Source: an uncultured bacterium (GTDB lineage: Bacteria > Planctomycetota > Phycisphaerae > Phycisphaerales > SM1A02). From it: DNA of 9,141 nt. The notes beneath the pieces were generated by a model. It did not search any database, was not told the DNA's origin, and was given only the letters and a program-made list of their open reading frames with translations. The DNA lies in NCBI GenBank assembly GCA_903867275.1, contig CAIPQY010000126.1, positions 1 to 9,141 of the forward strand, given 5' to 3'. This document shows, one piece after another, positions 1-5,859 of the stretch. Position numbers and translations under genes: made by a program. How positions within the stretch are numbered: position 1 is the first letter of the stretch; every line of letters starts with the position of its first letter.

Positions 1-692
1 CAGAACGCCGGCACGTCGCGGCGCATCTTCAGGCGGTGACGCGCCTGCTGGCTCACGAACAGCTCGTCGATGCCCTGCTGCGCATCCAGCTGACGCGTGG
101 GGCGCAGCACCGTCACGATGGCCAGCGGCAGCAGCATGGTGCGGCTCCACGCGCTCATCTTGTCCAGATGGAAGTAGAACCAGCGCGGCATCCACACCAT
201 CTCGGGCGGAATGCTGGGCACCGCGTTCCACGAGATCTGCCCAAGGCACGCCAGATAGAAGTTGGTGAAGCTGTTGCAGCGTTCGGCGCCGCCCATGCGC
301 AGGATCACCTCGCGCGCTCGCTTCATGTGCGGCGCATCAGGGCTGTCACCGGCCAGCTTCAGGCAGAAGTAGCCCTTCACCGAACCGCTGATGTCGATGC
401 CGCTGCCGGGGAACTGTCCCCACCCACCGTCGGGGCGCTGCTGGCTGCGCAGCTGCTCCACGATCTTGCGCAGCGTGGTGCCGGGGCGACCATCCACCAG
501 CGGCTCGCGCTCCTGCCGCAGGATCCACTTCATCAGCAGGTATTCGCTCTGCAGGATGCTGTCGCCCTCCAGCTCGGCGCACCAGTGGCCATCCTTCTTC
601 TGAAGCGAGCCAAGCGCGCGCTGCGCGGCCTGCACCGCGGCACGGATGCGATCCAGCGACTGCACGTTGGGTTCGGTGGAGAGGGCGCTCAT
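1..692 (-). CDS. shc: Squalene-hopene cyclase, N-terminal part (3' end beyond window)
   Basis: The reverse strand is open from an ATG at 692 to the left edge, giving the first 230 residues of a protein usually 630-750 long. Squalene-hopene cyclases are membrane-associated class II terpene cyclases that convert squalene to hopene, the first committed step to hopanoids. Visible family features are the early K-K-D-G-H-W segment (residues 32-37), a QW motif Q-R-P-D-G-G-W (85-91), and a stretch FTNFYLACLGQISWNAVP (142-159) followed by PRWFYFHLDKMSAWSRT, which matches the conserved region that reads FFLALFGQ..W.A.P and LPRWFPFHL..S.WSRT in known enzymes. The catalytic DxDD motif lies beyond the edge, so activity cannot be judged. 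The start is preceded by a pyrimidine-rich stretch rather than a Shine-Dalgarno sequence, with a good TATACT box 12 bases upstream. It follows the oxidoreductase gene by 41 bp on the same strand and may be co-transcribed with it or have its own promoter. Confidence 0.88.
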   Translation of the reverse strand, partial: MSALSTEPNVQSLDRIRAAVQAAQRALGSLQKKDGHWCAELEGDSILQSEYLLMKWILRQEREPLVDGRPGTTLRKIVEQLRSQQRPDGGWGQFPGSGIDISGSVKGYFCLKLAGDSPDAPHMKRAREVILRMGGAERCNSFTNFYLACLGQISWNAVPSIPPEMVWMPRWFYFHLDKMSAWSRTMLLPLAIVTVLRPTRQLDAQQGIDELFVSQQARHRLKMRRDVPAF

Positions 693-704
693 GGAGGATC
701 GACG

Positions 705-710
705 AGTATA
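705..710 (-). promoter_or_regulatory. Putative -10 box TATACT for shc
   Basis: On the minus strand TATACT (five of six matches to TATAAT) ends 12 bases before the shc start codon, which would give a leader of only about six bases. I see no clear -35 element, which would fall inside the end of the oxidoreductase gene. Confidence 0.45.
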
Positions 711-733
711 CGGCGGCCCCCCGCCATTTCCGC

Positions 734-1900
734 TCATTCGTAGGCGTCTGGCCGCACCCAGCGCTTCTCGCGCGCGCTCACCAGCGCCGCATGCAGCACG
801 CACTGCGTGCGGAAGGCGTCGTTGAAATCAGGCAGCGGCAGCACCGGTTTCTGGCCCGTGAGCGCACGCACGATGTCGGCGGCCATGCTCGTGAAGCCAT
901 GCTCGTAGCCGATCAGGTGCGCCGCGGGCCAGTAGGCACCCGCCCACGGGTGCTCGGCGTCGGTGCACATGATTCGGCTCCAACCGCGCAGTCGCGCCGG
1001 CAGCGTGTCGTCCCACCACTCCAGCTCGTTCATGCGCTCGAAGTCGAAGCGCACGCTGCCCTTGGTGCCGTTCAGTTCCAGTCGGTTGGCGTTCTTGTTG
1101 CCGGTGGCCAGACGCGTTGCCTCGAAGCTTGCCGTGGCGCCGCCCGAGAGTCGCGCCAGGAACAGCGTGGCGTCGTCCACCGTGCTCTCGGCCTTGCGCG
1201 CGCCGCTGCGACGGCTCTTCACCCAGGTGGCTTCCATCGCGCCGCACACCTCGGCGATCTCCTCGCCGGTGGTGAAGCGCACCAGGTCGATCAGGTGCGC
1301 GTTCAGGTCGCCGTGCGCGCCGCTGCCGGCAAGCGCCGCGTCGAAGCGCCACAGCATGGGCGTGGCCGCGCCGCCCCAATCCTGCAGATAGCTGGCGCGT
1401 GCATGGCGAATGGTGCCCAGCCGCCCTTCCGTGACCAGCTGCCGCACCAGGCCGATGGCCGGGCAGCGCCGATAGTTGAACCACACGAAGGTGCGCGCCT
1501 TCGACGCGCGCGCCGCGTCACGCATGGCGCGCGCGTGGCCCAGCGAGCCGGCCAGCGGCTTTTCGCACGCCACATGCTTGCCCGCCTGCAGCGCGGCGAT
1601 GGCGATGGGCGCGTGCAGATGGTTCGGCGTGAGCACATCCACCAGATGCACCTTCGGATCGCGCACCAGCGCTTCCCAGGTGGGTGCGGTGGTGGCCACT
1701 TCCCAGCGCTCGGCGAATGCGCGCGCGGCCACGCGATCGCGACCCGCCACGCACTGCAGTCGCGGACGGCGCTTCAGGTCGAAGAAGCACGGCGCCTGAC
1801 GCCACGCGTTGGCGTGCGCGCGACCCATGAACTTGGTGCCCACCAGACCGATGCCCAGTTCCGTCGTCTTCGAGCCACGCTTCGACTTGCTTGCTGCCAT
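734..1900 (-). CDS. Gfo/Idh/MocA-family NAD(P)-dependent oxidoreductase
   Basis: A 388-residue soluble protein, typical length for the family. The N-terminal Rossmann fold starts with LGIGLVGTKFMGRAH (15-29; G18, G21 and G26 form the dinucleotide-binding loop). It is followed by VDVLTPNHLH (87-96) and the hallmark E-K-P at 113-115 in ACEKPLAGS. The C-terminal half has the alpha/beta substrate domain, including the GDLNAHLIDLVRFTTGEE segment with the usual active-site-region histidine. Members oxidise or reduce sugars, cyclitols and related polyols; the substrate cannot be read from sequence. An in-frame ATG exists at 1960, but 1900 is preferred because GGAG sits six or so bases upstream and the extra 20 residues look non-coding. 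The gene is divergent from the repeat protein and 41 bp upstream of shc. Confidence 0.87.
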   Translation of the reverse strand: MAASKSKRGSKTTELGIGLVGTKFMGRAHANAWRQAPCFFDLKRRPRLQCVAGRDRVAARAFAERWEVATTAPTWEALVRDPKVHLVDVLTPNHLHAPIAIAALQAGKHVACEKPLAGSLGHARAMRDAARASKARTFVWFNYRRCPAIGLVRQLVTEGRLGTIRHARASYLQDWGGAATPMLWRFDAALAGSGAHGDLNAHLIDLVRFTTGEEIAEVCGAMEATWVKSRRSGARKAESTVDDATLFLARLSGGATASFEATRLATGNKNANRLELNGTKGSVRFDFERMNELEWWDDTLPARLRGWSRIMCTDAEHPWAGAYWPAAHLIGYEHGFTSMAADIVRALTGQKPVLPLPDFNDAFRTQCVLHAALVSAREKRWVRPDAYE

Positions 1901-1905
1901 GCCTG

Positions 1906-1911
1906 CTCCGA
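1906..1911 (-). promoter_or_regulatory. Shine-Dalgarno GGAG deciding the oxidoreductase start
   Basis: On the minus strand, reading toward the ATG at 1900, the sequence is CGGAGCAGGC then ATG. The GGAG core lies about six bases from the start, whereas the alternative ATG at 1960 has no comparable site. Confidence 0.6.
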
Positions 1912-1971
1912 TGCCGATGCGCCGCGCCGATGATTGGCTCGCCGCTGCGCGACCATGCACGGCGATTTCCC

Positions 1972-1977
1972 TATGCT
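1972..1977 (+). promoter_or_regulatory. Putative -10 box TATGCT for the repeat-protein gene
   Basis: TATGCT ends 24 bases before the ATG at 2002, leaving space for a short leader that contains the Shine-Dalgarno sequence AGGAG at 1990-1994. No convincing -35 element is seen at 17 +/- 1 bases. The box lies in the 101-bp divergent region between the oxidoreductase (start 1900) and the repeat protein. Confidence 0.4.
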
Positions 1978-1989
1978 ACGGCCAACTTC

Positions 1990-1994
1990 AGGAG
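1990..1994 (+). promoter_or_regulatory. Shine-Dalgarno AGGAG for the repeat-protein gene
   Basis: AGGAG lies seven bases before the ATG at 2002, and it selects this start over the in-frame ATGs further upstream. Confidence 0.7.
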
Positions 1995-2001
1995 CCCTCG
2001 C

Positions 2002-3204
2002 ATGACCAGCACCCACGACCGTCTCGATCGCATCGAACTCGAACTCGCCACGCTTCGACGCAGCCATGCACGATGGCGCGCCACGGCGATGGCGGCGATC
2101 GCGCTTGCGAGCGTGGGCGTGCTCACGGGCCTGGCCGCCGATCCCATCACCAAGCTCATCCGCGCCTCGCGCATCGAGCTGGTGGATGACAACGGCAAGG
2201 TCAGCGTGGCGCTGAGCGCCAGCGAACAGGGCGGACAGATCGACATCTGGGCCAAGGGCGGCGCCAATGTGGGTCGTCTGGCGGCCAGCGAATCGGGCGG
2301 CGACCTGTCGCTGTGGAACACCGCGGGCAAGCCCGTCACCGGCGTGTATGCAAGTTCGGGCGGCGGCCGCATCGAGGTGTCGCGCGGCGACGGCGAACTG
2401 GCGGGCTACCTGGAAGCCACGGCCGACGGCAGCGATCTGGCGCTCAGTCGCGCCGGCAACGAGCAGGCGGCGGCGCGCTTCCGCGTGACCAAGGATGGCT
2501 CTGAAGCGCTGCTGGCCAAGGCGGAACCCAACACCATCATGATGTTCGGCGTGACGCCGAAGGGATCGGGCGTGAGCATCGTGGGTCAGAACGACGCCGA
2601 GGTGGCCTACTTCGGCAGCGACCAGAACCGCTCGGGCATGCTGCGTCTGGGCAACGCCGCGGGCAGCACCATGCTGGAAGCCGGCGTGGGTGATCACGGC
2701 GGCGAACTGCTGGCCCGCAACACCACCGGCCAGGGCGGCGCGCTGATCGGCAACGGCGACAACGGCGGCTTCATGGACATGCGCAACGGCGACGGCAAGG
2801 CCGTGGCCAGCCTGGCCGTGCAGCCCAACGGCGGCGGCGTGGCCTCGGTGTGCTACGCAAGCGGTCAGGTGGCCGCACTCATGGATCAGGGCAAGGATGA
2901 AAGCGGCACCGTGCAGGTGTTCGCGGGCGCCAACCGCATGGCCGCGCTGGGTGGCAGCAAGACCGGTGGCCTGCTGAATCTGTTCAACATGAAGGGCAAG
3001 GCGGTGTTCGTGGCGGGCAGCGCCAGCGACGGCACCGGCGGCATCCTGAGCGTGCGCAACGGCGACGGAACGCAGGTGGTGCGCGCCAGCGCCGAGCCCG
3101 CACCCGAAGTGGCCGTGTACAGCAACGATGGTCAGCAGAAGCGCGTGATCAGCGCGCCAACGCCCGGCACCGCAGCGACCGCACCGGCCACGCCTGCACC
3201 CTGA
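2002..3204 (+). CDS. Membrane-anchored protein of ~15 degenerate 22-residue beta repeats, function unknown
   Basis: A 400-residue protein. Residues 5-26 form a charged amphipathic helix, probably a short coiled coil (HDRLDRIELELATLRR). Residues 27-46 form one hydrophobic segment, a membrane anchor or uncleaved signal. From about 54 to 387 the chain is a run of degenerate repeats following G-G-x-h-x-h-x-n-x-x-G-x-x-h-x-x-h (h, hydrophobic), with repeat starts near residues 77, 99, 121, 143, 166, 188, 211, 233, 255, 277, 301, 322, 346 and 368, so the period is 21-24. A low-complexity Ala/Pro/Thr tail closes it. The alternation of hydrophobic residues suggests short beta strands and a solenoid or propeller-like stack outside the cytoplasmic membrane (inference). 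From memory, uncharacterised proteins with D..GK.R..LG...DG-type repeats and an N-terminal anchor exist in Planctomycetes and other phyla; no function is known to me. The start at 2002 is fixed by AGGAG seven bases upstream; an upstream in-frame start at 1891 would overlap the divergent gene. Confidence 0.88.
   Translation: MTSTHDRLDRIELELATLRRSHARWRATAMAAIALASVGVLTGLAADPITKLIRASRIELVDDNGKVSVALSASEQGGQIDIWAKGGANVGRLAASESGGDLSLWNTAGKPVTGVYASSGGGRIEVSRGDGELAGYLEATADGSDLALSRAGNEQAAARFRVTKDGSEALLAKAEPNTIMMFGVTPKGSGVSIVGQNDAEVAYFGSDQNRSGMLRLGNAAGSTMLEAGVGDHGGELLARNTTGQGGALIGNGDNGGFMDMRNGDGKAVASLAVQPNGGGVASVCYASGQVAALMDQGKDESGTVQVFAGANRMAALGGSKTGGLLNLFNMKGKAVFVAGSASDGTGGILSVRNGDGTQVVRASAEPAPEVAVYSNDGQQKRVISAPTPGTAATAPATPAP
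2161..3162 (+). repeat. Coding tandem array of ~15 degenerate 22-residue (about 66-bp) units
   Basis: The units are visible in the protein but strongly diverged in DNA. Examples of unit openings are GGQIDIW, GGDLSLW, GGRIEVS, GGELLAR, GGFMDMR, GGLLNLF and GGILSVR. Spacing between successive openings is 22, 22, 22, 23, 22, 23, 22, 22, 22, 24, 21, 24 and 22 residues. The near-constant period with low identity indicates an old, structurally constrained repeat, not a recent expansion. Confidence 0.82.
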
Positions 3205-3240
3205 GATTTCGGATTCAACGATTCGCCAGGCTGCCGCGCC
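3205..3240. other. 36-bp convergent intergenic gap
   Basis: This gap separates the convergent repeat-protein and 134-residue genes. I see no hairpin followed by a T run on either strand, so no intrinsic terminator can be called. Confidence 0.5.
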
Positions 3241-3645
3241 TCACGCCACCGGCGTGAAGGTGATGCCGCTCTGCACGTAGAAGTTCACCATGTCGCCGGC
3301 CGTGAACTCGGTGGCCTGCTGGCCATCGAACGGCTCCACCCACATGGGCACCACCACATCGCACAGCAGGCGGTTGCTGGCCTGATCCACGCCGCGCACC
3401 ACACCCTGCACGATGCGAGGCTGGCCCATGATGGGCTCGATGAAGCCACCACCCGCGTCGGCCTTGTGCATGCGCAGCGCCTTGGCGTGGATGTGACCCT
3501 TGATGCGCTTGCCCGGGTGCACCGCGGTGGCGCCACCCTGCGCAAAGCGCAGGCGGTATTCGGTGCCGGGAACGGAGATGGTGATCTCGCTGCCGTTGGC
3601 CGACTCGAGCACACCACGAACCAGATCGCTTTCAACGCCTTGCAT
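3241..3645 (-). CDS. Conserved-looking small protein of unknown function (134 aa)
   Basis: I do not recognise this family. The 134-residue product has no signal peptide or membrane segment, so it is probably cytosolic. It looks all-beta with two similar halves: GVLESANGSEITISVPGTEY (11-30) and GVVRGVDQASNRLLCDVVVP (81-100) each open with a G-V-hydrophobic strand and run into charged turns, which suggests a duplicated small barrel (inference). A basic patch GKRIKGHIHAKALRMHK (45-61) lies between them. The reading frame continues upstream to 4074, but there it is antisense to the lipoprotein gene. The ATG at 3645 is the only nearby start, has no Shine-Dalgarno, and is preceded by TAGCAT eight bases upstream. 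It is divergent from the putative lipoprotein gene. Confidence 0.72.
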   Translation of the reverse strand: MQGVESDLVRGVLESANGSEITISVPGTEYRLRFAQGGATAVHPGKRIKGHIHAKALRMHKADAGGGFIEPIMGQPRIVQGVVRGVDQASNRLLCDVVVPMWVEPFDGQQATEFTAGDMVNFYVQSGITFTPVA

Positions 3646-3653
3646 GGGTCGGA

Positions 3654-3659
3654 ATGCTA
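3654..3659 (-). promoter_or_regulatory. Putative -10 box TAGCAT, 134-aa gene (leaderless type)
   Basis: On the minus strand TAGCAT ends eight bases before the ATG at 3645. Transcription from it would begin within two or three bases of the start codon. No Shine-Dalgarno sequence is present. Confidence 0.5.
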
Positions 3660-3679
3660 GCGGATCACGCGAACCCCCT

Positions 3680-3692
3680 GCACGCCGCGTGC
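3680..3692. promoter_or_regulatory. Small inverted repeat between divergent genes
   Basis: GCACG-CCG-CGTGC is a perfect 5-bp inverted repeat with a 3-base loop, placed midway between the divergent TAGCAT boxes at 3654-3659 and 3714-3719. It could be an operator for both genes, but such short repeats arise by chance in GC-rich DNA. Confidence 0.2.
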
Positions 3693-3713
3693 CGGCGGCG
3701 GCCTGCGTTGCAG

Positions 3714-3719
3714 TAGCAT
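3714..3719 (+). promoter_or_regulatory. Putative -10 box TAGCAT, lipoprotein gene (leaderless type)
   Basis: TAGCAT ends seven bases before the ATG at 3727, the shortest spacing in the window and close to the distance expected for transcription starting at the start codon. No Shine-Dalgarno sequence is present. Confidence 0.5.
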
Positions 3720-3726
3720 CGCTGAA

Positions 3727-4323
3727 ATGCGCCCCACCACCCTGCTCGCCGCCCTCTCGCTCGCCGTCGCCTTCGGTTGCCAAAGCACTGCACAGACGCC
3801 GGGAACGCCGCAGGTCGCCGCCGCGGCTGCCGACGCCAAGCCCGCCGCGCCCAAGGTCGCCAAGGCACTCGCGCCGCTCGCCTTCCTGGAAGGCCGCTGG
3901 ACGCAGAATCAGGCCAACGGCGCCACGATCGAGGAGCACTGGATGGCACCGCGCGGCAACAGCATGGTGGCCACCTTCCGCCGCACGCTGGGCAACGGCG
4001 CCACGCCCTTCTACGAGTTCACGCAGATCATGGCCGAGAAGGACATGGTGATCCTGCGCCAGATGCACGTGCACGGCAACTTCGAGCCCGATCCCAAGCG
4101 CACCGACCTGATGCGCCTGAAGCTGGACAAGGTGGAGGGCAACAGCGCCACCTTCGTGCCGGTGGAGGAGCCGCTGAAGGCGAACGCGCAGGACATGGCC
4201 AGCATCAACTACACGCTGAAGGACGCCAACACGCTGGTGCTCACGGTGACGCCGAATGCCCCCAAGGATCCGGCCAAGCCCGCCGAGAAGCCACTGGTGT
4301 TCACCATGACGCGCATGCCCTGA
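3727..4323 (+). CDS. Putative lipoprotein with DUF6265-like domain
   Basis: A 198-residue protein. Residues 1-17 are a short signal sequence (MRPTTLLAALSLAVAFG) followed by Cys18, a plausible lipidation site; the -3 Ala and -2 Phe deviate from the strict lipobox. An Ala/Pro-rich linker runs to about residue 48. The rest matches the pattern I know for DUF6265: LAFLEGRWTQN (50-60), then EEHWMAPRGNSMVATFRR, then PFYEFTQIMAEKDMVILRQMHVHGNFE, ending in beta strands to residue 198. The domain is probably a lipocalin-like beta barrel. Its role is unknown; it is expected at the periplasmic face of a membrane. The gene is divergent from the 134-residue gene and convergent with the amidotransferase gene, 10 bp away. 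Confidence 0.83.
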   Translation: MRPTTLLAALSLAVAFGCQSTAQTPGTPQVAAAAADAKPAAPKVAKALAPLAFLEGRWTQNQANGATIEEHWMAPRGNSMVATFRRTLGNGATPFYEFTQIMAEKDMVILRQMHVHGNFEPDPKRTDLMRLKLDKVEGNSATFVPVEEPLKANAQDMASINYTLKDANTLVLTVTPNAPKDPAKPAEKPLVFTMTRMP

Positions 4324-4333
4324 GCGGCGCGCG

Positions 4334-4918
4334 TCAGCCCATCGCCAGGAAGTTGGCCAGCAGCGCCGGCCCCGCGTCGGTCATGAAGCTCTCGGGGTGG
4401 AACTGCACGCCTTCGAGCGGCTTGGCGCCAGGCGGCGCCTTCCAGCGAAGCCCCATGATCACGCCGTCGGCGGTGCGGGCGCTCACCTCGAACTCGGGCG
4501 ACACCGTGGCCGGATCCACCACCAGCGAGTGGTAGCGCATGGCGGTGAATGGGTTGGGCAGCCCCGCGTACACGCCCTTGCCGTCGTGATGCACCTGACT
4601 GGTCTTGCCGTGCATCGGCGCGTCGGCGCGCTGCACCGTCATGCCGTGGCAGTCGCCGATGGTCTGGTGTCCAAGGCACACGCCCAGAATCGGGATGCGC
4701 CCGCGGAAATGCTGGATCATGCGCGCGCTCACGCCCGCCTCCTTCGGCGTGCAGGGCCCGGGCGAGATCACCAGGTGCGTGGGCTTCAGCGCGTCGGCCG
4801 CAGCCTCGTCGATGGCGTCGTTGCGCACCACCTCCACGCGCAGGCCGGGCCGCACTTCCTGCATGCGGTGCACCAGGTTCCAGGTGAAGGAGTCGTAGTT
4901 GTCGATCAGCAGGACCAC
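4334..4918 (-). CDS. Class I glutamine amidotransferase, TrpG/PabA type
   Basis: A 194-residue protein, typical for stand-alone anthranilate/aminodeoxychorismate synthase component II. It releases ammonia from glutamine for a TrpE- or PabB-type partner acting on chorismate (tryptophan or folate pathway). The N terminus VLLIDNYDSFTWNLV is diagnostic of TrpG/PabA. The oxyanion region VISPGPCTP (50-58), the nucleophile Cys81 in GVCLGHQTIG, and the His174/Glu176 pair in GVQFHPES complete the triad. No TrpE/PabB gene is in the window, so trpG and pabA cannot be told apart, and one protein may serve both pathways. The start is GTG at 4918, with no ATG fitting the family N terminus. There is no Shine-Dalgarno, and TAGCAT ends nine bases upstream. 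It lies 19 bp downstream of the DUF1444 gene. Confidence 0.92.
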   Translation of the reverse strand: MVLLIDNYDSFTWNLVHRMQEVRPGLRVEVVRNDAIDEAAADALKPTHLVISPGPCTPKEAGVSARMIQHFRGRIPILGVCLGHQTIGDCHGMTVQRADAPMHGKTSQVHHDGKGVYAGLPNPFTAMRYHSLVVDPATVSPEFEVSARTADGVIMGLRWKAPPGAKPLEGVQFHPESFMTDAGPALLANFLAMG

Positions 4919-4927
4919 GATGGCCCG

Positions 4928-4933
4928 ATGCTA
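4928..4933 (-). promoter_or_regulatory. Putative -10 box TAGCAT, amidotransferase gene (leaderless type)
   Basis: On the minus strand TAGCAT lies in the 19-bp gap after the DUF1444 stop codon and ends nine bases before the GTG start. This suggests the amidotransferase gene can be transcribed independently of DUF1444. Confidence 0.5.
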
Positions 4934-4937
4934 GCCG

Positions 4938-5735
4938 TCACGCCGCCTCGCGCGTGCCCGCCACGCCGTCGCGCGTCACGATGAACAGCGCGTCGGTGAT
5001 GGGATACGGCAATCGCTTGAAGTCGCGCAGCACGCGCTGCTGCACCTTGTCCACGAATTCGGGCGGGTCGCAGCTGATGGCCACGAACATGTCGCGCGCC
5101 GGCGTGGCCACGAAGAAGTCGCCATGCATCTGCGGTGCCAGCGTGCTGTGCAGCGTGTTCAGCAGCAGGCGCGCGGCGTCGTAGCCGTCGAGCACGCTCA
5201 GGATGGCTGCGCGGCCGCCGGTCTCGCTTTCCACCAGCTTCACCTTCAGGTCGGGCTGGTAGCGCGCCAGATTCTCGCGGGCGAGGCGCTCCAGATCGTC
5301 GGTGTCCACGCCCCAGCGCACCATCTGCTCCACGGTCACGCTCACGGTCACGTCGGGCATGTCCACCACGAACACGATCACCGTGTCGTTCACGAACGGA
5401 ATGTGCGCCACCTGCGTGCGATCCAGATGCTCGAAGATGCGCAGCGGCTGGATGCGCGGCATGATGCGCGGACGCACAAGCGTGAAGGGCATGGAGGCGT
5501 TGCCCATGGCATCGCCTTCCAGCAGCTTCTCGAAGTAGTGGTGCACGATCTCCAGTCCGCGCTCGGGCTCGCGGCTGGCGATGCGCCAGAGGTTCTCCAG
5601 GCCAAGGTGGCGACCTTCAAGCACCAGATCCATGGTTCCGGCGATCTCGATGCTGCGGTCCGGCCAGCGCGCCACGAACACGCGCTGGACCCAGGCTGCG
5701 AACTCATCGGAACTGGTTGGAAATGCGTCGCTCAT
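4938..5735 (-). CDS. DUF1444 (YtpQ-like) family protein
   Basis: A 265-residue soluble protein without signal peptide or membrane segment. It fits my knowledge of DUF1444/YtpQ proteins: an N-terminal helical part, a PRIMPRIQP segment near the middle, the strand HIPFVNDTVIVFVVDMPD, the helix DTDDLERLARENLARYQPD, then LDGYDAARLLLNTL and GDFFVATPARDMFVAISCD, and a C-terminal helix-strand unit. The biochemical function of the family is not established. The start at 5735 is chosen because GGAGG lies six bases upstream; the frame stays open further upstream but that stretch is antisense to kdsA. It precedes the amidotransferase gene by 19 bp and may share its transcript. Confidence 0.82.
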   Translation of the reverse strand: MSDAFPTSSDEFAAWVQRVFVARWPDRSIEIAGTMDLVLEGRHLGLENLWRIASREPERGLEIVHHYFEKLLEGDAMGNASMPFTLVRPRIMPRIQPLRIFEHLDRTQVAHIPFVNDTVIVFVVDMPDVTVSVTVEQMVRWGVDTDDLERLARENLARYQPDLKVKLVESETGGRAAILSVLDGYDAARLLLNTLHSTLAPQMHGDFFVATPARDMFVAISCDPPEFVDKVQQRVLRDFKRLPYPITDALFIVTRDGVAGTREAA

Positions 5736-5741
5736 GCCTTG

Positions 5742-5746
5742 CCTCC
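5742..5746 (-). promoter_or_regulatory. Shine-Dalgarno GGAGG for the DUF1444 gene
   Basis: On the minus strand GGGAGGCAAGGC precedes ATG at 5735, placing GGAGG six bases from the start. This is the strongest ribosome binding site in the window and fixes the start. Confidence 0.7.
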
Positions 5747-5820
5747 CTGCTTCATCGGCTCCATTACGGGGGAACCCAAGCCGTGCTAACTTCGATTTCA
5801 GGAATGGCCCGCCAAGGCCC

Positions 5821-5830
5821 TTTCCGGAAA
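5821..5830. repeat. Perfect 10-bp palindrome TTTCCGGAAA upstream of kdsA
   Basis: The ten bases equal their own reverse complement, located 29 bases before the kdsA start and followed by the AT-rich ATTTATC. It may be an operator or chance; a second 6-bp palindrome TTCGAA follows at 5842-5847. Confidence 0.3.
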
Positions 5831-5859
5831 ATTTATCGGGTTTCGAAGGCCCCCCAACC

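Larger units (their letters stand above)
5736..5859. promoter_or_regulatory. Divergent promoter region, DUF1444 / kdsA
   Basis: This 124-bp region is the longest gap in the window and is relatively AT-rich near 5821-5845. On the plus strand TTACGG (5764-5769), 17 bases, then TAACTT (5787-5792) could be a weak promoter for kdsA. On the minus strand TTAGCA, 17 bases, then TAATGG (5766-5761) could serve DUF1444. Both matches are poor. A perfect 10-bp palindrome TTTCCGGAAA sits at 5821-5830. Confidence 0.3.

Noticed and set aside
36..743. 235-codon plus-strand open frame
   Set aside because: It is antisense to the squalene-hopene cyclase reading frame, whose protein is clearly homologous to a known family. 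The plus-strand protein is a low-complexity His/Arg/Ala/Gln product typical of GC-rich shadow frames.
791..1933. 380-codon plus-strand open frame
   Set aside because: It is antisense to the oxidoreductase gene and its composition (Arg, Ala, His, Gln) is that of a shadow frame with no domain.
2161..3162. DNA-level tandem repeat or CRISPR-like array in the repeat-protein gene
   Set aside because: The periodicity is in the protein; the DNA units are too divergent and have no constant repeats separated by spacers.
3646..4074. N-terminal extension of the 134-aa gene to a 277-codon frame
   Set aside because: The extension is antisense to the DUF6265-like lipoprotein gene and contains shadow-type composition; the ATG at 3645 with its TAGCAT box explains the gene better.
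5581..5859. Upstream extension of kdsA to a 373-codon frame
   Set aside because: The KdsA homology begins near 5860 and the extension is antisense to DUF1444.
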